DNA of 64,000 nt from Tenacibaculum aquimarinum (GCF_022478115.1 NZ_JAKGSC010000007.1:45536-109535); one strand, 5' to 3'. Positions 19,859 to 32,367 are shown, counted from the stretch's first letter. Notes: generated by a model not told the origin, from the letters alone. Numbers and translations: made by a program.

Positions 19859-21710
19859 ATTTGTCCATAAAATCTTGATATGCTTTTTGAGAAATAGCTT
19901 TCCCTAAAGAATCTAATTTTTTAGCAGAAGATCCATTGTTAATTATGTCTTTTTTACTTGTAAAGTCATAAACAAAAACACCATTTTTATCAATTGTTCC
20001 AAAACCGTTATTAAAGATATAATGCGCGTACTGCTCATCAGCATTATTAAAAATATTTTTTCCCCAAATAAAATCTTTAGCTTCTTCGGGTTTATTCATT
20101 GTTTTTAATAATGAATAAGCAAAATCGGTTTGTGCCGAAATTGTAGAAATTACTGTGTCTTTTTTCTGTAAAGCGCCACCTAACCACAACATCGGAATTT
20201 TAAATTTCTTTGGAGAGTTAAAATAGCCTTCGTGTTTTGGCATCCAATGTCCATGATCAGACATAATAACTACCAAAGTGTTGTTCCACCAAGGTTGTTT
20301 TTTTGCAAAATCAACAAATTTTCCAATTGCTTCATCGGTGTAAGCATGCGAACTTCTAAACATGTTTTCCTTGGTGTCTTTACCAAATTTAAATTCCCCA
20401 GGAAATTCAAAAGGTTCGTGACTTGTAAGTGTTAATGCAATTTTAAAGAATGGCTTTTCTTGTACTTTTGATAAGTCTTTGGCTAAAGTGTCTAAAAAAA
20501 CATGGTCGTAAGCGCCCCATTTAGAACTCCAATCTTTTTTGTCGAAATGACTTCCATCAACAAAATTAGTAACACCACTATTTCTAAAATAAGTATTCAT
20601 GTTACCAAAGTTTAAATCGCCACCATAATAAAAACTAGTTTCGTAACCTAATTTCATCATCTTTGAAGTAAGCATTGGTAGTTTTCTAGCTTTACTTGGA
20701 ATTTTTATAATACTTCTATTTGTTTGTGGATAATAACCACTTAGAATTGCAATAATCCCTTTATCTGTTCTATCTCCGTTACCGTAAAAGTTTGAAAATA
20801 AAATTCCTTCTTTAGAAAGTTTGTTTAAGTTTGAAGTAACATCGGGTTCACCGCCAATACTTTCAACAAATTTTCCTGTTAAGCTTTCCCAAATAATTAA
20901 AATGATGTTTGGCGAGTCTGTTTTTAATATTTTATCATTAAAAGAAGGTTCTAAAAGTGCATTTCTTCTTTTATTAATAATACTTGTTGCAAGTTCTTTG
21001 TCTAGTGTTTTATATGGGTTTTTACCTTTTGTTTTTTTTGAAAGTGAATATGAAAAATTCCAAACAGAGTTTACCGCTGCATGATTAGCAAACATGTTGT
21101 CCGAAAAGTAAACATTACTCTGATTTATTGGGATATCTTGTGTTCCACCACGAATAGGTAGTATTAATGCTGCAGTAATTAATAATAAAATAATTGCTTG
21201 TATAATTGTTCCTTTATCGAAATTTAAAACTTTTTTGTTGATTAGTTTATTGAATAAATAACAGAAAAAAAGCGATAAAACTAGCCAAAACAAACCTCCA
21301 AATACTATTTGACTTGTTGAGGTAGAAGCCCACATTAATTCTGGTGTTTCAATATAATTTAATAACGTAGCATCTATTCTTACTCCCCAAGATTGATAAA
21401 GTCCAATGTCAATTATCATCAATAATGAAACAATAAAAATTAATGGAAAAGTTATCGTTTTTATTAAAGTAGAAGCTAGCTTATTTGGGATAAAAGTTGA
21501 AAATATTATTAGTAGAAATGGCACTAAACTTACGTAAGCAGTAAAAGAAGCATCTAAACGTAATCCGTAAAAAGAAGCTTTTAAAGCATCAATAATTCCT
21601 GCTTCTGATGTTTTTTCAAAATAAAATAATAAGAAACAAGTTCTTGCTATGATAAAGTAAAACATCCATAGTAAAAAATACGATATGTTAAAGGAAAATC
21701 TTTTTTTCAA
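19857..21710 (-). CDS. LTA-synthase-like membrane sulfatase/phosphoglycerol transferase
   Basis: A 617-residue protein with five predicted N-terminal membrane helices (within residues 8-185) and an extracytoplasmic sulfatase-fold domain. The predicted nucleophile is Thr278 in WESLTGK. The metal-binding SDHGHWMPKHEG and the GDRTDKGIIAILSG block are present. The architecture matches the LtaS/MdoB family, which transfers phosphoglycerol or phosphoethanolamine head groups in the envelope. Bacteroidota lack lipoteichoic acid, so the acceptor is unknown. tsaD ends only 17 bases upstream, so the two probably share a transcript. Confidence 0.9.
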   Translation of the reverse strand: MKKRFSFNISYFLLWMFYFIIARTCFLLFYFEKTSEAGIIDALKASFYGLRLDASFTAYVSLVPFLLIIFSTFIPNKLASTLIKTITFPLIFIVSLLMIIDIGLYQSWGVRIDATLLNYIETPELMWASTSTSQIVFGGLFWLVLSLFFCYLFNKLINKKVLNFDKGTIIQAIILLLITAALILPIRGGTQDIPINQSNVYFSDNMFANHAAVNSVWNFSYSLSKKTKGKNPYKTLDKELATSIINKRRNALLEPSFNDKILKTDSPNIILIIWESLTGKFVESIGGEPDVTSNLNKLSKEGILFSNFYGNGDRTDKGIIAILSGYYPQTNRSIIKIPSKARKLPMLTSKMMKLGYETSFYYGGDLNFGNMNTYFRNSGVTNFVDGSHFDKKDWSSKWGAYDHVFLDTLAKDLSKVQEKPFFKIALTLTSHEPFEFPGEFKFGKDTKENMFRSSHAYTDEAIGKFVDFAKKQPWWNNTLVVIMSDHGHWMPKHEGYFNSPKKFKIPMLWLGGALQKKDTVISTISAQTDFAYSLLKTMNKPEEAKDFIWGKNIFNNADEQYAHYIFNNGFGTIDKNGVFVYDFTSKKDIINNGSSAKKLDSLGKAISQKAYQDFMDK

Positions 21711-21727
21711 ATTGTATAAAAATTAAA

Positions 21728-22756
21728 TTATTCAGTAACTTTTAAACGTGCTTGTGCTGTAATAGAAATGTCAGAATAATTATTGTTTAAATATTTTAAA
21801 TAACCAGTAATAGCAATCATTGCAGCATTATCGGTTGTGTACTCAAATTTTGGAATATAGGTTGTCCAACCCCAATGTTTTTGAGCTAACTCTAAACGTT
21901 TTCTAATTTCTGAATTTGCAGAAACTCCACCAGCAATTGCAATGTGTTTAATGTTGGTTTGTTTAACAGCATTTTTAATTTTATCCATCAATATTTCAAC
22001 AATTGTATGTTGAATAGAAGCACAGATATCTTTAAGATTTTCGCTAATAAAATCTGGGTTTTCTTTTACTTTTTTCTGAATAAAATAAAGAATACCAGTT
22101 TTTAATCCGCTGAAACTAAAATCTAAATCGCCCACTTTTGGTTTGGTAAAAGGAAACGCTTTTGGGTTTCCTAATTGCGCATATTTATCAATTAATGGAC
22201 CTCCAGGATAAGGCAATCCTAAAATTTTTGCAGATTTATCAAAAGCTTCTCCAACAGCATCATCAATAGTTTCACCTAAAATTTCCATTTCAAAATGATT
22301 GGTGATTTTAACAATCTGTGTATGTCCGCCACTTATTGTTAAACAAACAAAAGGAAACGGAGGAATTTTACAGTTTTCTTCTTCAATAAAATGCGCTAAA
22401 ATATGTGCTTGCATGTGGTTTACATCCAATAAAGGTATGTTTAAACCCAGTGCTAAAGACTTTGCAAAAGAAGTTCCAACCAATAAAGAACCCATTAATC
22501 CAGGTCCGCGCGTAAATGCTATTGCTGTTAAATCTTTTTTATCAATTTGTGCTTGTTCAATTGCTTGTTGTACAACAGGAACAATGTTTTGCTGGTGAGC
22601 GCGTGAAGCTAATTCCGGTACAACACCGCCATATTTAGCGTGTATTTCTTGGTTAGCAACTACATTGCTTAAAACCTTTCCATTGCAAATTACTGAAGCA
22701 CTTGTATCATCACAAGAACTTTCTATACCAAGTATGTAAATATTTTTTGTATCCAA
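21728..22756 (-). CDS. tsaD: tRNA N6-adenosine threonylcarbamoyltransferase
   Basis: Transfers the threonylcarbamoyl group to A37 of ANN-decoding tRNAs, with TsaB and TsaE. At 342 residues it is the usual length. The N-terminal IESSCDDTSA motif, the metal-binding HMQAH (H114 and H118), TISGGHTQIV, and the C-terminal GGVSANS and TDNAAMIA blocks are all present. It is divergent from the TamB-like gene, with which it shares a 75-base intergenic promoter region. Confidence 0.98.
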   Translation of the reverse strand: MDTKNIYILGIESSCDDTSASVICNGKVLSNVVANQEIHAKYGGVVPELASRAHQQNIVPVVQQAIEQAQIDKKDLTAIAFTRGPGLMGSLLVGTSFAKSLALGLNIPLLDVNHMQAHILAHFIEEENCKIPPFPFVCLTISGGHTQIVKITNHFEMEILGETIDDAVGEAFDKSAKILGLPYPGGPLIDKYAQLGNPKAFPFTKPKVGDLDFSFSGLKTGILYFIQKKVKENPDFISENLKDICASIQHTIVEILMDKIKNAVKQTNIKHIAIAGGVSANSEIRKRLELAQKHWGWTTYIPKFEYTTDNAAMIAITGYLKYLNNNYSDISITAQARLKVTE

Positions 22757-22831
22757 GTTTTTTTAGATTGTTGAGCAAAAATATTCATAATACGTTAGAT
22801 ATTCGTTAAAATTGACTTTTCTTTGTAAAGA

Positions 22832-25800
22832 TTGGCAAAATTTTTGCTGTTTCCTTATTACTTTTGTAGAAAATCTTTAAAAAATTGTATCATTAAAAAA
22901 GCTGGTAAAAAAATCATTAAATGGTTAGGGTATTTTTTACTCTTTTGGCTATTGGTAATGCTTGTTTTGTCTATTCCTGCGGTACAAACAAGATTAGCCA
23001 AATTTGCTACGGATAAAATTAATGAAGATTTTGGTACAAACATCGTTGTAAAAAAGCTCGATTTATCTTTCCTAGGTAGTGTTCAGTTAAAAAATGTTGA
23101 AATTAGAGATCATCATAAAGACACCTTAATCTTTGTAGACAAATTAAGTACTTCTATACTAAACGCAAAACGTATTTTAGATAACAAAGTAAATTTAGCA
23201 GATGTTTCTTTAAGTGGCGTTCACCTTTATATGAAAACGTATAAAGATGAAATTGATGATAGTATGACTGTTTTTTTAGATAGTTTTGACGATAATCAAC
23301 CAAAAGACAGTACTTCTACACCATTTATTTTAAGAACAAATAATATATATGTAGACAATCTTACCTATAAATTAATTGATGAAAATAAGAATGTACCTGT
23401 ACAGTTTTCGGCCACAAATGCTGGAGGTAATTTGCAAGATTTTTTCTTAGAAGGGCCTAATATTTCAACTAAAATTAGAGGTTTGTATTTAGTTGAAAAC
23501 AGAGGTGTAAAAGTTACAAATTTAACTACTGATTTTACGTATACAACAAAGCAAATGAAGTTTGTAAATACAACTTTACAAACCGATAATGATTCTCATC
23601 TAAAAGCTGAAATTGAATTTAATTACGACAGAAAAGATTTTAGATATTTTACAGACAAAGTAAAAATTAAAGCAGATTTTGATAAAAGTAAACTGTCGGC
23701 AAAAGATTTACATAAGTTTTATGGAGAAATAAGAGGAAATGAAACACTCTTTTTTACAGGTAAAATAAATGGAACTATAAATAATTTTAGTGCAAATAAT
23801 GTTAATTTATACTCTAATAGTGGTTTAAAAATTGTTGGAGATATGGCATTTGTAAATGCATTAAATTCTCAGCGAGGTTTTATTTTTGATGGAGATTTAG
23901 ATAATGTTACTGCCAATTATCAGAAATTAAAAAATTTATTACCAAATGTATTGGGTAAAACGTTGCCTTCAGATTTTGAAAAATTAGGAACTTTTACTTT
24001 ATCTGGTTTGGTAAGAGTTACGCCAGATCAAATGGATGCCACTCTTGCAGTAGAATCGGAAATTGGTAACATTAATTCAGACCTACAGCTTAGTAATATT
24101 GACAATATAGATAATGCTGCTTACAGTGGAGAAGTAGAGTTTAGAAATTTTGATGTTGGTATTTTTGCAAACGATTCAATTTTAGGAAAAATATCTTTAA
24201 AAGCAGATGTGCAAGGAGAAGGTTTTACAATTGAAAACATTAACACAACTATAATTGGTACAGTTTCTGAATTAGAATTCAATAATTACACTTACAAAAG
24301 TTTAGATGTAAATGGTCAGTTTCAAAACAAAAAATTTGATGGTATTTTAAATACAAATGATCAAAATTTAAAAATGAAATTTGAAGGTTTGGCAGACCTT
24401 TCTAAAGAAGTTTATGAGTTCGATTTTAAAGCTGCTATTGATAATCTAGATTTACAAAAAACGAACCTTTTTACAAGAGATAGTATTTCCGTTATAAAAG
24501 GAGAAATTGCTATTGATGTAGATGGAAATACGTTAGATGATATTATTGGAAAAGCTACTTTTAAAGACATGGTTTATACCAATCAGAAAAAGGATTACGC
24601 CTTTAAAGAATTTAATTTAACATCATCTATAAAAGATAGTATAAAGTCAATAAAAATAGACTCTAAAGATATTGTTGATGGTGAGTTAACAGGAAAATTT
24701 ACTTTTGACCAATTATTGCCAATGGCGCAAAATGCTTTAGGTAGCGTTTACACAAATTATAATCCTTATCCTGTAAAACCTAATCAATTTATAGATTTCG
24801 ATTTTAAGATTTACAATCAGATTGTAGATATATTTTTACCGCAAGTTTCTGTGGCAAAAAACACGCATATAAAAGGTAAAATTAAGTCGGACCAAAACTC
24901 GTTAAGGTTAACCTTTTCTTCACCCAAAATAGATGCTTATGATGTTGTGGTAGATAAATTGTTGCTAAGAATGGATAATAAAAATCCTTTATACAATACT
25001 CATTTAACAGCAGATAATATTAATACAAAATACTATAATGTTAATAAATTGAATTTATTAAATAGAACAGTAAATGATACGTTGTATTTCAAATCTATTT
25101 TTAACGGTGGGAAAGAAAATTCAGAGAAATTTAATCTCGATTTTTTCTATACAATTAATCAAAATAGAAAATCTGTAGTTGGTATTCAAAAATCTACATT
25201 TAATTATAAAGAATTCGATTGGGTTATAAATCCGCAAGACAATAAAAGCAACAAAGTAACTTTCGATATAAAGAATAATGAATTTACTTTCAGCCCTTTT
25301 TCTTTAATTTCTGATGAACAAAAAATCAATTTTGAAGGTGCTTTAAAAGGAGATAACTATAAAGATTTACAAGCCAATTTTACAAAAGTTAAACTAGCAA
25401 GTTTTTTACCTCCAATAGATAGTTTAGCTTTAAAAGGAGAATTGAGTGGAGTTTTAGATTTTACACAAAATAACGGTGTTTATAGTCCAAAAGGAAACTT
25501 AGCAATCAATAATTTTAGTATTAATGATTTTGAACAAGGAGATTTAGCTTTACAAGTTGAAGGAGAAAATTCTTTAGAAAAATATGCAGTTAATTTATCC
25601 TTAGAAAACGAAAACTCTAAAAGTATAGCCGCCACAGGAAAAATTGATTTTTCTAGTAAAAGACCAGAATTAGATTTAAATGTTTTCTTAAAAGAATATC
25701 AAATTGCAGCATTTAGTCCTTTAGGAGAAGAAGTTTTGTCTAAATTAAGAGGAAGTGTTTCTGGAGATTTTACCGCAAAAGGATTTTTAGGAAACCCAGA

Positions 25801-27331
25801 TTTTAATGGAGTATTAAATTTTAAAGATGCTGGTTTAACATTTCCATATTTAAATGTAGATTTTGATTTAAAAGGAAATACAAGTGTGCGTTTAAAAGAC
25901 CAGTCATTTATTTTGTCTAATATACTTTTAGAAGATACAAAACACAAAACACAGGGTACATTAAACGGAAGTATAACGCATCAAAATTTTAAACAATGGT
26001 TTTTAAACTTAGATATAGATACAGATAACTTATTAATTTTAGACACACAAGATAAAGAAGAAGTTCAATATTACGGAACAGGTTTTTTAGATGGCGATGC
26101 TAAAATTAGAGGTTTAACAAGCAATTTAACTATTGATGTTAATGGAAAGACAAATCCAGGAACCGTTTTTGTAATTCCGTTGAGTGATATTAAAACAATT
26201 GATAATTATAAATTGATTCACTTTAAATCTGAAGGAACAAATATTACCGAAGAGTTAAATGTAGATGATATAAAAGGTTTAAACCTAAATATTAATTTAG
26301 ATGTAACAAAAGATGCTGTTGCACAAGTGGTTATTGATAAAGCATCTGGAAGTGATTTAAAAGGAAGCGGAACAGGTAATTTAGATATTAGAATTAACAC
26401 TCGTGGTAAGTTTAACATGTTTGGAGATTTTGAAATAGATAATGGAGTCTATAATTTTAAATATGGTGGAATTATAAACAAACCATTTGTGGTTCAAAAA
26501 GGCGGTACAATTTCTTGGAATGGAAACCCTTATGAAGCAGAATTAGATTTAACAGCCGTGTTTAGAACAAAAGCAAATCCAGCAAACTTATTAGATAATG
26601 TATATTCTAATCGTAAAATTGATATTGATTTATACACAAAAATTACTGGAGGTTTGTTTAGTTCTCAACAAGAATTTGATATCAAAATACCAAGCGCAAA
26701 CTCTACAATAGCTTCAGAATTAGAGTTTAAATTAAATGAAAACGATGTGGATACAAAGTTAAAACACTTTACTTTTCTATTGGCTTTTGGTACATTTTAT
26801 AATGAAGAAAATATTGGAAATAGTGCTGCAAATGGTTTAACAGGTACAGCTTCTGAAGTAATTGGAAGTCTTTTGTCTAGTGTGTTAAACAGTAAAGATG
26901 GTAAATTTCAAGTAGGTTTAGGTTATACACAAGGAGATAGAAGTAATTTAAATGATATTAATATTGATGATCAGGTAGATGTGTCAGTTTCAACAAGATT
27001 AAGTGATAGAGTTATTGTAAACGGAAAAGTGGGTATTCCAGTTGGTGCAAATACGCAAACAAGTGTTGCAGGAGACGTTAATGTAGAAATTTTATTAAAT
27101 GAAGAAGGCAACTTTAGAGGTAAAGCTTTTAATAGACAAAATGAAATTCAATATTCTGCACTAGAAGAAGAAGGTTATACGCAAGGTATTGGTTTGTCTT
27201 ACCAAGTTAACTTTAATACGTTGTCTGAGTTGCTTCAAAAAATAGGATTAAAGAAGAAAGATACCATTAAAAAAGTGGTTAAAAAAGATTCTCTTTTAAC
27301 GCCTCGTAAAAAGTTGATAAACTTTAAGTAA
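22832..27331 (+). CDS. tamB: TamB-like translocation and assembly module protein
   Basis: A 1499-residue (maximum) inner-membrane-anchored periplasmic protein. One N-terminal helix (WLGYFLLFWLLVMLVLSI, about residues 31-48) is followed by very long repetitive beta-structure and a C-terminal DUF490/TamB domain (GDFEIDNGVYNFKYGG, LELTAVFRTKANP-like strand, VDVSVSTRLSDRVIVNG). TamB-type proteins are thought to move lipids, or help insert barrels, across the periplasm. The start is uncertain: no ATG is available. TTG at 22832 is the first canonical start, but ATT at 22892 (giving KKAGKKIIKWLG) fits the promoter and normal family N-termini better. A basic tail (KKKDTIKKVVKK) ends the protein. Confidence 0.9.
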   Translation: MAKFLLFPYYFCRKSLKNCIIKKAGKKIIKWLGYFLLFWLLVMLVLSIPAVQTRLAKFATDKINEDFGTNIVVKKLDLSFLGSVQLKNVEIRDHHKDTLIFVDKLSTSILNAKRILDNKVNLADVSLSGVHLYMKTYKDEIDDSMTVFLDSFDDNQPKDSTSTPFILRTNNIYVDNLTYKLIDENKNVPVQFSATNAGGNLQDFFLEGPNISTKIRGLYLVENRGVKVTNLTTDFTYTTKQMKFVNTTLQTDNDSHLKAEIEFNYDRKDFRYFTDKVKIKADFDKSKLSAKDLHKFYGEIRGNETLFFTGKINGTINNFSANNVNLYSNSGLKIVGDMAFVNALNSQRGFIFDGDLDNVTANYQKLKNLLPNVLGKTLPSDFEKLGTFTLSGLVRVTPDQMDATLAVESEIGNINSDLQLSNIDNIDNAAYSGEVEFRNFDVGIFANDSILGKISLKADVQGEGFTIENINTTIIGTVSELEFNNYTYKSLDVNGQFQNKKFDGILNTNDQNLKMKFEGLADLSKEVYEFDFKAAIDNLDLQKTNLFTRDSISVIKGEIAIDVDGNTLDDIIGKATFKDMVYTNQKKDYAFKEFNLTSSIKDSIKSIKIDSKDIVDGELTGKFTFDQLLPMAQNALGSVYTNYNPYPVKPNQFIDFDFKIYNQIVDIFLPQVSVAKNTHIKGKIKSDQNSLRLTFSSPKIDAYDVVVDKLLLRMDNKNPLYNTHLTADNINTKYYNVNKLNLLNRTVNDTLYFKSIFNGGKENSEKFNLDFFYTINQNRKSVVGIQKSTFNYKEFDWVINPQDNKSNKVTFDIKNNEFTFSPFSLISDEQKINFEGALKGDNYKDLQANFTKVKLASFLPPIDSLALKGELSGVLDFTQNNGVYSPKGNLAINNFSINDFEQGDLALQVEGENSLEKYAVNLSLENENSKSIAATGKIDFSSKRPELDLNVFLKEYQIAAFSPLGEEVLSKLRGSVSGDFTAKGFLGNPDFNGVLNFKDAGLTFPYLNVDFDLKGNTSVRLKDQSFILSNILLEDTKHKTQGTLNGSITHQNFKQWFLNLDIDTDNLLILDTQDKEEVQYYGTGFLDGDAKIRGLTSNLTIDVNGKTNPGTVFVIPLSDIKTIDNYKLIHFKSEGTNITEELNVDDIKGLNLNINLDVTKDAVAQVVIDKASGSDLKGSGTGNLDIRINTRGKFNMFGDFEIDNGVYNFKYGGIINKPFVVQKGGTISWNGNPYEAELDLTAVFRTKANPANLLDNVYSNRKIDIDLYTKITGGLFSSQQEFDIKIPSANSTIASELEFKLNENDVDTKLKHFTFLLAFGTFYNEENIGNSAANGLTGTASEVIGSLLSSVLNSKDGKFQVGLGYTQGDRSNLNDINIDDQVDVSVSTRLSDRVIVNGKVGIPVGANTQTSVAGDVNVEILLNEEGNFRGKAFNRQNEIQYSALEEEGYTQGIGLSYQVNFNTLSELLQKIGLKKKDTIKKVVKKDSLLTPRKKLINFK
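22859..22866 (+). promoter_or_regulatory. Perfect TANNTTTG box near the TamB-like start
   Basis: TACTTTTG matches the Bacteroidota -7 consensus exactly. The nearest upstream TTG is 24 bases away, slightly long. If used, transcription would begin near 22871, downstream of the TTG that gives the longest reading frame. That would force translation to start further in, most likely at the ATT at 22892. Confidence 0.45.
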
Positions 27332-27347
27332 AAAAGAGAAAAAATAA

Positions 27348-29075
27348 TTACTGAATTTTTTTCCAAATTTTAACAAGTATTCCCATACAAATTACGGTTA
27401 ATAAACTTAAACCTAAGGCAAGTTGTGTTTTTCCGTAAATCCAATTTCCGGTAGCAAATAAAAAACTATAAACCCCAATTGTACCAACAATAAAGCCTAA
27501 AATTTTAATGCCAATATTTTTGAATTTATCTTCACCTTCAAAAATTAAAGTATTAAAATTTTCAAGAGTTTCTTTTTTAGTAGGTTTTGTTAAAAGTGTT
27601 ACTAAAACCCAACCAATTGTTGTAATTACTACACCAATAATTAATTTCCAATAACCTGCTATTTCTATCATTGGAGTTTCCATTTTTCCGTTAATAAAAA
27701 AGAAAAGTGCAATTAAAAATGAGATTAACATAGCAGCAATTTCACTATATGGATTTATTCTACTCCAAAACCAACGCAAAATAAATAACAAACCAGTTCC
27801 AGCACCAATTTGTAATAATAAGTCAAATACATCTTTTGCAGATTGTAAGTAAAAAGAAAATAAAGCAGCACAAACCATTAGTAGAACTGTAGTCGTTTTA
27901 CCAACAATAACTTTCTGTTTTTCGGTTGCTTTTTGGTTGATGAATCTTCCGTAGAAATCATTAACTATATAAGAGCTCCCCCAGTTAAGTTGTGTGGAAA
28001 TTGTACTCATAAAGGCAGCAATTAAAGAGGTTAAAACAATACCTAATAATCCTGCAGGTAAATAGGTCATCATTGCTGCATACGCTACATCATGTCCTTG
28101 CATTTCTGCAGATAAATTTGGGAAAGTAGAGTTAATGCTTTCTAAATTAGGGAAAACAACTAGTGAAGCTAAACCAACAATAATCCAAGGCCAAGGACGC
28201 AAAGCATAATGAGCAAAATTGAAAAATAAGGTTGCCCAAGTTGCATTTTTTTCATCTTTAGCAGCTAACATTCTTTGTGCAATATAACCACCACCACCAG
28301 GTTCTGCGCCTGGATACCAAGTGCTCCACCATTGAACAGCAAATGGAATAATAAATAAAGTAATTAAAGCTTCTTTGTTAGAAAAATCGGGTAGCATTGC
28401 CAATTGTCCACTAACATTTTCGTGCGTTAATAATTGTGTTAATCCCCCAATTTCAGGTAAGTTTACAATGTAAATTGTTGCCCAAACTGAACCAATCATT
28501 GCAATTATAAATTGAACAAAATCAGTAATTAAAACACCTTTTAAACCTCCTAAAGATGAATAAATAACAACAATTATAGATGAGTATAATAGCATTTCGC
28601 CTTGTGAAATTCCTAATAAAATATTGGCAATTTTAGCTCCAGCCAAACAAACTCCAGCCATTGTAATAATATTAAAAATAACACCTAAATATATTGCTCT
28701 AAAGCCTCTTAAAAAACTAGCAACTTTACCAGAATACCTAATTTCATAAAACTCTAAATCTGTTGTAATACCTGATTTTCGCCATAATTTAGCATAAAAA
28801 AAGACAGTTAACATTCCTGTTAGTAACATTGCCCACCAAACCCAGTTACCTGAAACTCCATTTTTTCTAACCAACTCTGTAACTAATCCAGGAGTGTCTG
28901 CAGCAAAAGTTGTTGCAACCATTGAAACTCCTAATAACCACCAAGGCATATTTCTTCCAGATAAAAAGTATTCCGAAGTATTTTTACTTGCTGTTTTAGA
29001 AACCCAAAGTCCAATTATTAATGAGAAAAGAAAAAATCCACCGATTATACTATAATCCAGAGTTGTTAAATTCAT
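27348..29075 (-). CDS. Sodium:solute symporter family transporter
   Basis: A 575-residue protein with about 14 predicted membrane helices. It carries the SSS-family features near the N-terminus (GLWVSKTASKNTSEYFLSGR, NMPWWLLGVSMVATTFAADTP) and a central conserved stretch (FMSTISTQLNWGSSYIVNDFY) that fits the sodium-binding helix. The substrate cannot be read from the sequence; sugars or organic acids are common in this family. It is a single gene, convergent with the TamB-like gene with only 16 bases between stops and no clear terminator, so the transcripts may overlap. Confidence 0.93.
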   Translation of the reverse strand: MNLTTLDYSIIGGFFLFSLIIGLWVSKTASKNTSEYFLSGRNMPWWLLGVSMVATTFAADTPGLVTELVRKNGVSGNWVWWAMLLTGMLTVFFYAKLWRKSGITTDLEFYEIRYSGKVASFLRGFRAIYLGVIFNIITMAGVCLAGAKIANILLGISQGEMLLYSSIIVVIYSSLGGLKGVLITDFVQFIIAMIGSVWATIYIVNLPEIGGLTQLLTHENVSGQLAMLPDFSNKEALITLFIIPFAVQWWSTWYPGAEPGGGGYIAQRMLAAKDEKNATWATLFFNFAHYALRPWPWIIVGLASLVVFPNLESINSTFPNLSAEMQGHDVAYAAMMTYLPAGLLGIVLTSLIAAFMSTISTQLNWGSSYIVNDFYGRFINQKATEKQKVIVGKTTTVLLMVCAALFSFYLQSAKDVFDLLLQIGAGTGLLFILRWFWSRINPYSEIAAMLISFLIALFFFINGKMETPMIEIAGYWKLIIGVVITTIGWVLVTLLTKPTKKETLENFNTLIFEGEDKFKNIGIKILGFIVGTIGVYSFLFATGNWIYGKTQLALGLSLLTVICMGILVKIWKKIQ

Positions 29076-29178
29076 GATGTTAATTTAGGGAGTTAAAAGT
29101 AGGTAATTATTTCTTTAAATCTTCGTTAAATTAGAAAACGATTTCGTAAATATTTAATTTAAAGTGATAAATATTAAC

Positions 29179-29186
29179 TAATTTTG
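29179..29186 (+). promoter_or_regulatory. TANNTTTG promoter box of pfkA
   Basis: TAATTTTG matches the -7 consensus exactly and lies 13 bases before the pfkA ATG, giving a very short leader of about 8-10 bases. No good TTG is seen at the -33 position, so the call is tentative. Confidence 0.45.
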
Positions 29187-29199
29187 ATACTCAAATAAT

Positions 29200-31195
<1,996 letters not shown>

Positions 31196-31254
31196 TTACT
31201 TTTTTTTATTAGATATTTTTATCTCATTTAAGAATAATTTTTAACAGTTAATAG

Positions 31255-31288
31255 GCCTGGTAGTTTTTTAAACTATCAGGCTTTTTTT
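31255..31288 (+). terminator. Rho-independent terminator after gap copy 1
   Basis: GCCTGGTAGTTT pairs with AAACTATCAGGC (one G-T pair) and is followed by seven T. It ends the pfkA-gap transcript and separates the two gap copies. Confidence 0.9.
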
Positions 31289-31300
31289 ATAAAGAAGTTT

Positions 31301-31308
31301 TATATTTG
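31301..31308 (+). promoter_or_regulatory. TANNTTTG promoter box of gap copy 2
   Basis: TATATTTG matches the -7 consensus exactly and lies just past the terminator of the first copy. It predicts a leader of about 60 bases. No convincing TTG is seen upstream because the terminator stem occupies that region. Confidence 0.55.
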
Positions 31309-31374
31309 TAAAGTGTAAATTTTAGTATCAAACACACAAAAGTAAAAGGTATTTAAGCTAAAAATAAAAGGAGA

Positions 31375-32367
31375 GTGATTAAGGTAGCAATAAATGGTTT
31401 TGGTAGAATAGGAAGACTAGCATTTCGATCAGCAGTACAAAGAAAAGATTTACAGGTAGTTGCAATTAATGATTTATTAGAAGTAGATTATTTAGCATAC
31501 TTATTAAAATACGATTCTGTCCATGGTCGTTTTAACGGAACTGTAGAGGTTAAAGAAGGAAATTTGGTAGTAAACGGTAATACAATTAGAATTACCGCAG
31601 ATAGAAATCCAGAGAATTTAAAATGGAATGAGGTAGATGTGGATTACGTAATTGAATCTACAGGTTTTTTTACAGCAAAAGAGAAAGCAGCGTTACACAT
31701 TAAAGGTGGAGCAAAAAAAGTAATTATATCTGCACCTTCTGATGATGCAAAAATGTATGTTATGGGTGTTAATAATCACCAATTAACAAAGGAAGAAACT
31801 ATTATTTCTAATGCATCTTGTACAACAAATTGTTTAGCGCCATTAGTTAAAGTAATTGAAGATAACTTTGGGTTAACTGAAGGTTTAATGACAACGGTTC
31901 ACGCAGCAACATCAACACAAAATACTGTTGATGGTCCAAATAAGAAATGGCGCAGAGGTCGTTCTGTTGTTAATAATATTATTCCAACTTCTACCGGAGC
32001 AGCAAAAGCTGTAATTAAAGTAATGCCTAAAATGGAAGGAAGATTAACAGGTATGGCGGTAAGAGTACCTGTTGCTGATGTTTCTTTGGTAGATTTAACT
32101 TTTAAGACAGCTAAAGAAACATCAATGAAAGAAATTTTAGCAACATTTAAAAAAGCTTCAGAAAACGAATTTAAAGGAATTATAGGTTATACTGAAGATG
32201 AGGTGGTTTCACAAGATTTTGTTTCAGAAACAAGAACTTCGGTTATAGATGCTAATGCTTCTTTGGAGCTTAACGCTAATTTTTTCAAACTAATTTCTTG
32301 GTATGATAATGAATTTGGTTACGCAACTAAAATTGTTGATCTACTAGAATATTCAGCATCATTATAA
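31375..32367 (+). CDS. gap: Type I glyceraldehyde-3-phosphate dehydrogenase, copy 2 (GTG start)
   Basis: A second GAPDH of 330 residues, about two thirds identical to the first by eye. It keeps GFGRIGR, the NAD-selecting Asp33, Cys149 in [12 protein letters not shown] and [11 protein letters not shown]. Differences are spread along the whole protein (for example [11 protein letters not shown] against [11 protein letters not shown]), so this is an old duplication. It starts with GTG. No in-frame ATG is near, and an AAGGAGAG stretch directly before the GTG is an unusually good Shine-Dalgarno sequence for this phylum. It has its own promoter and is followed by mgsA after 10 bases. Confidence 0.95.
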   Translation: MIKVAINGFGRIGRLAFRSAVQRKDLQVVAINDLLEVDYLAYLLKYDSVHGRFNGTVEVKEGNLVVNGNTIRITADRNPENLKWNEVDVDYVIESTGFFTAKEKAALHIKGGAKKVIISAPSDDAKMYVMGVNNHQLTKEETIISNASCTTNCLAPLVKVIEDNFGLTEGLMTTVHAATSTQNTVDGPNKKWRRGRSVVNNIIPTSTGAAKAVIKVMPKMEGRLTGMAVRVPVADVSLVDLTFKTAKETSMKEILATFKKASENEFKGIIGYTEDEVVSQDFVSETRTSVIDANASLELNANFFKLISWYDNEFGYATKIVDLLEYSASL

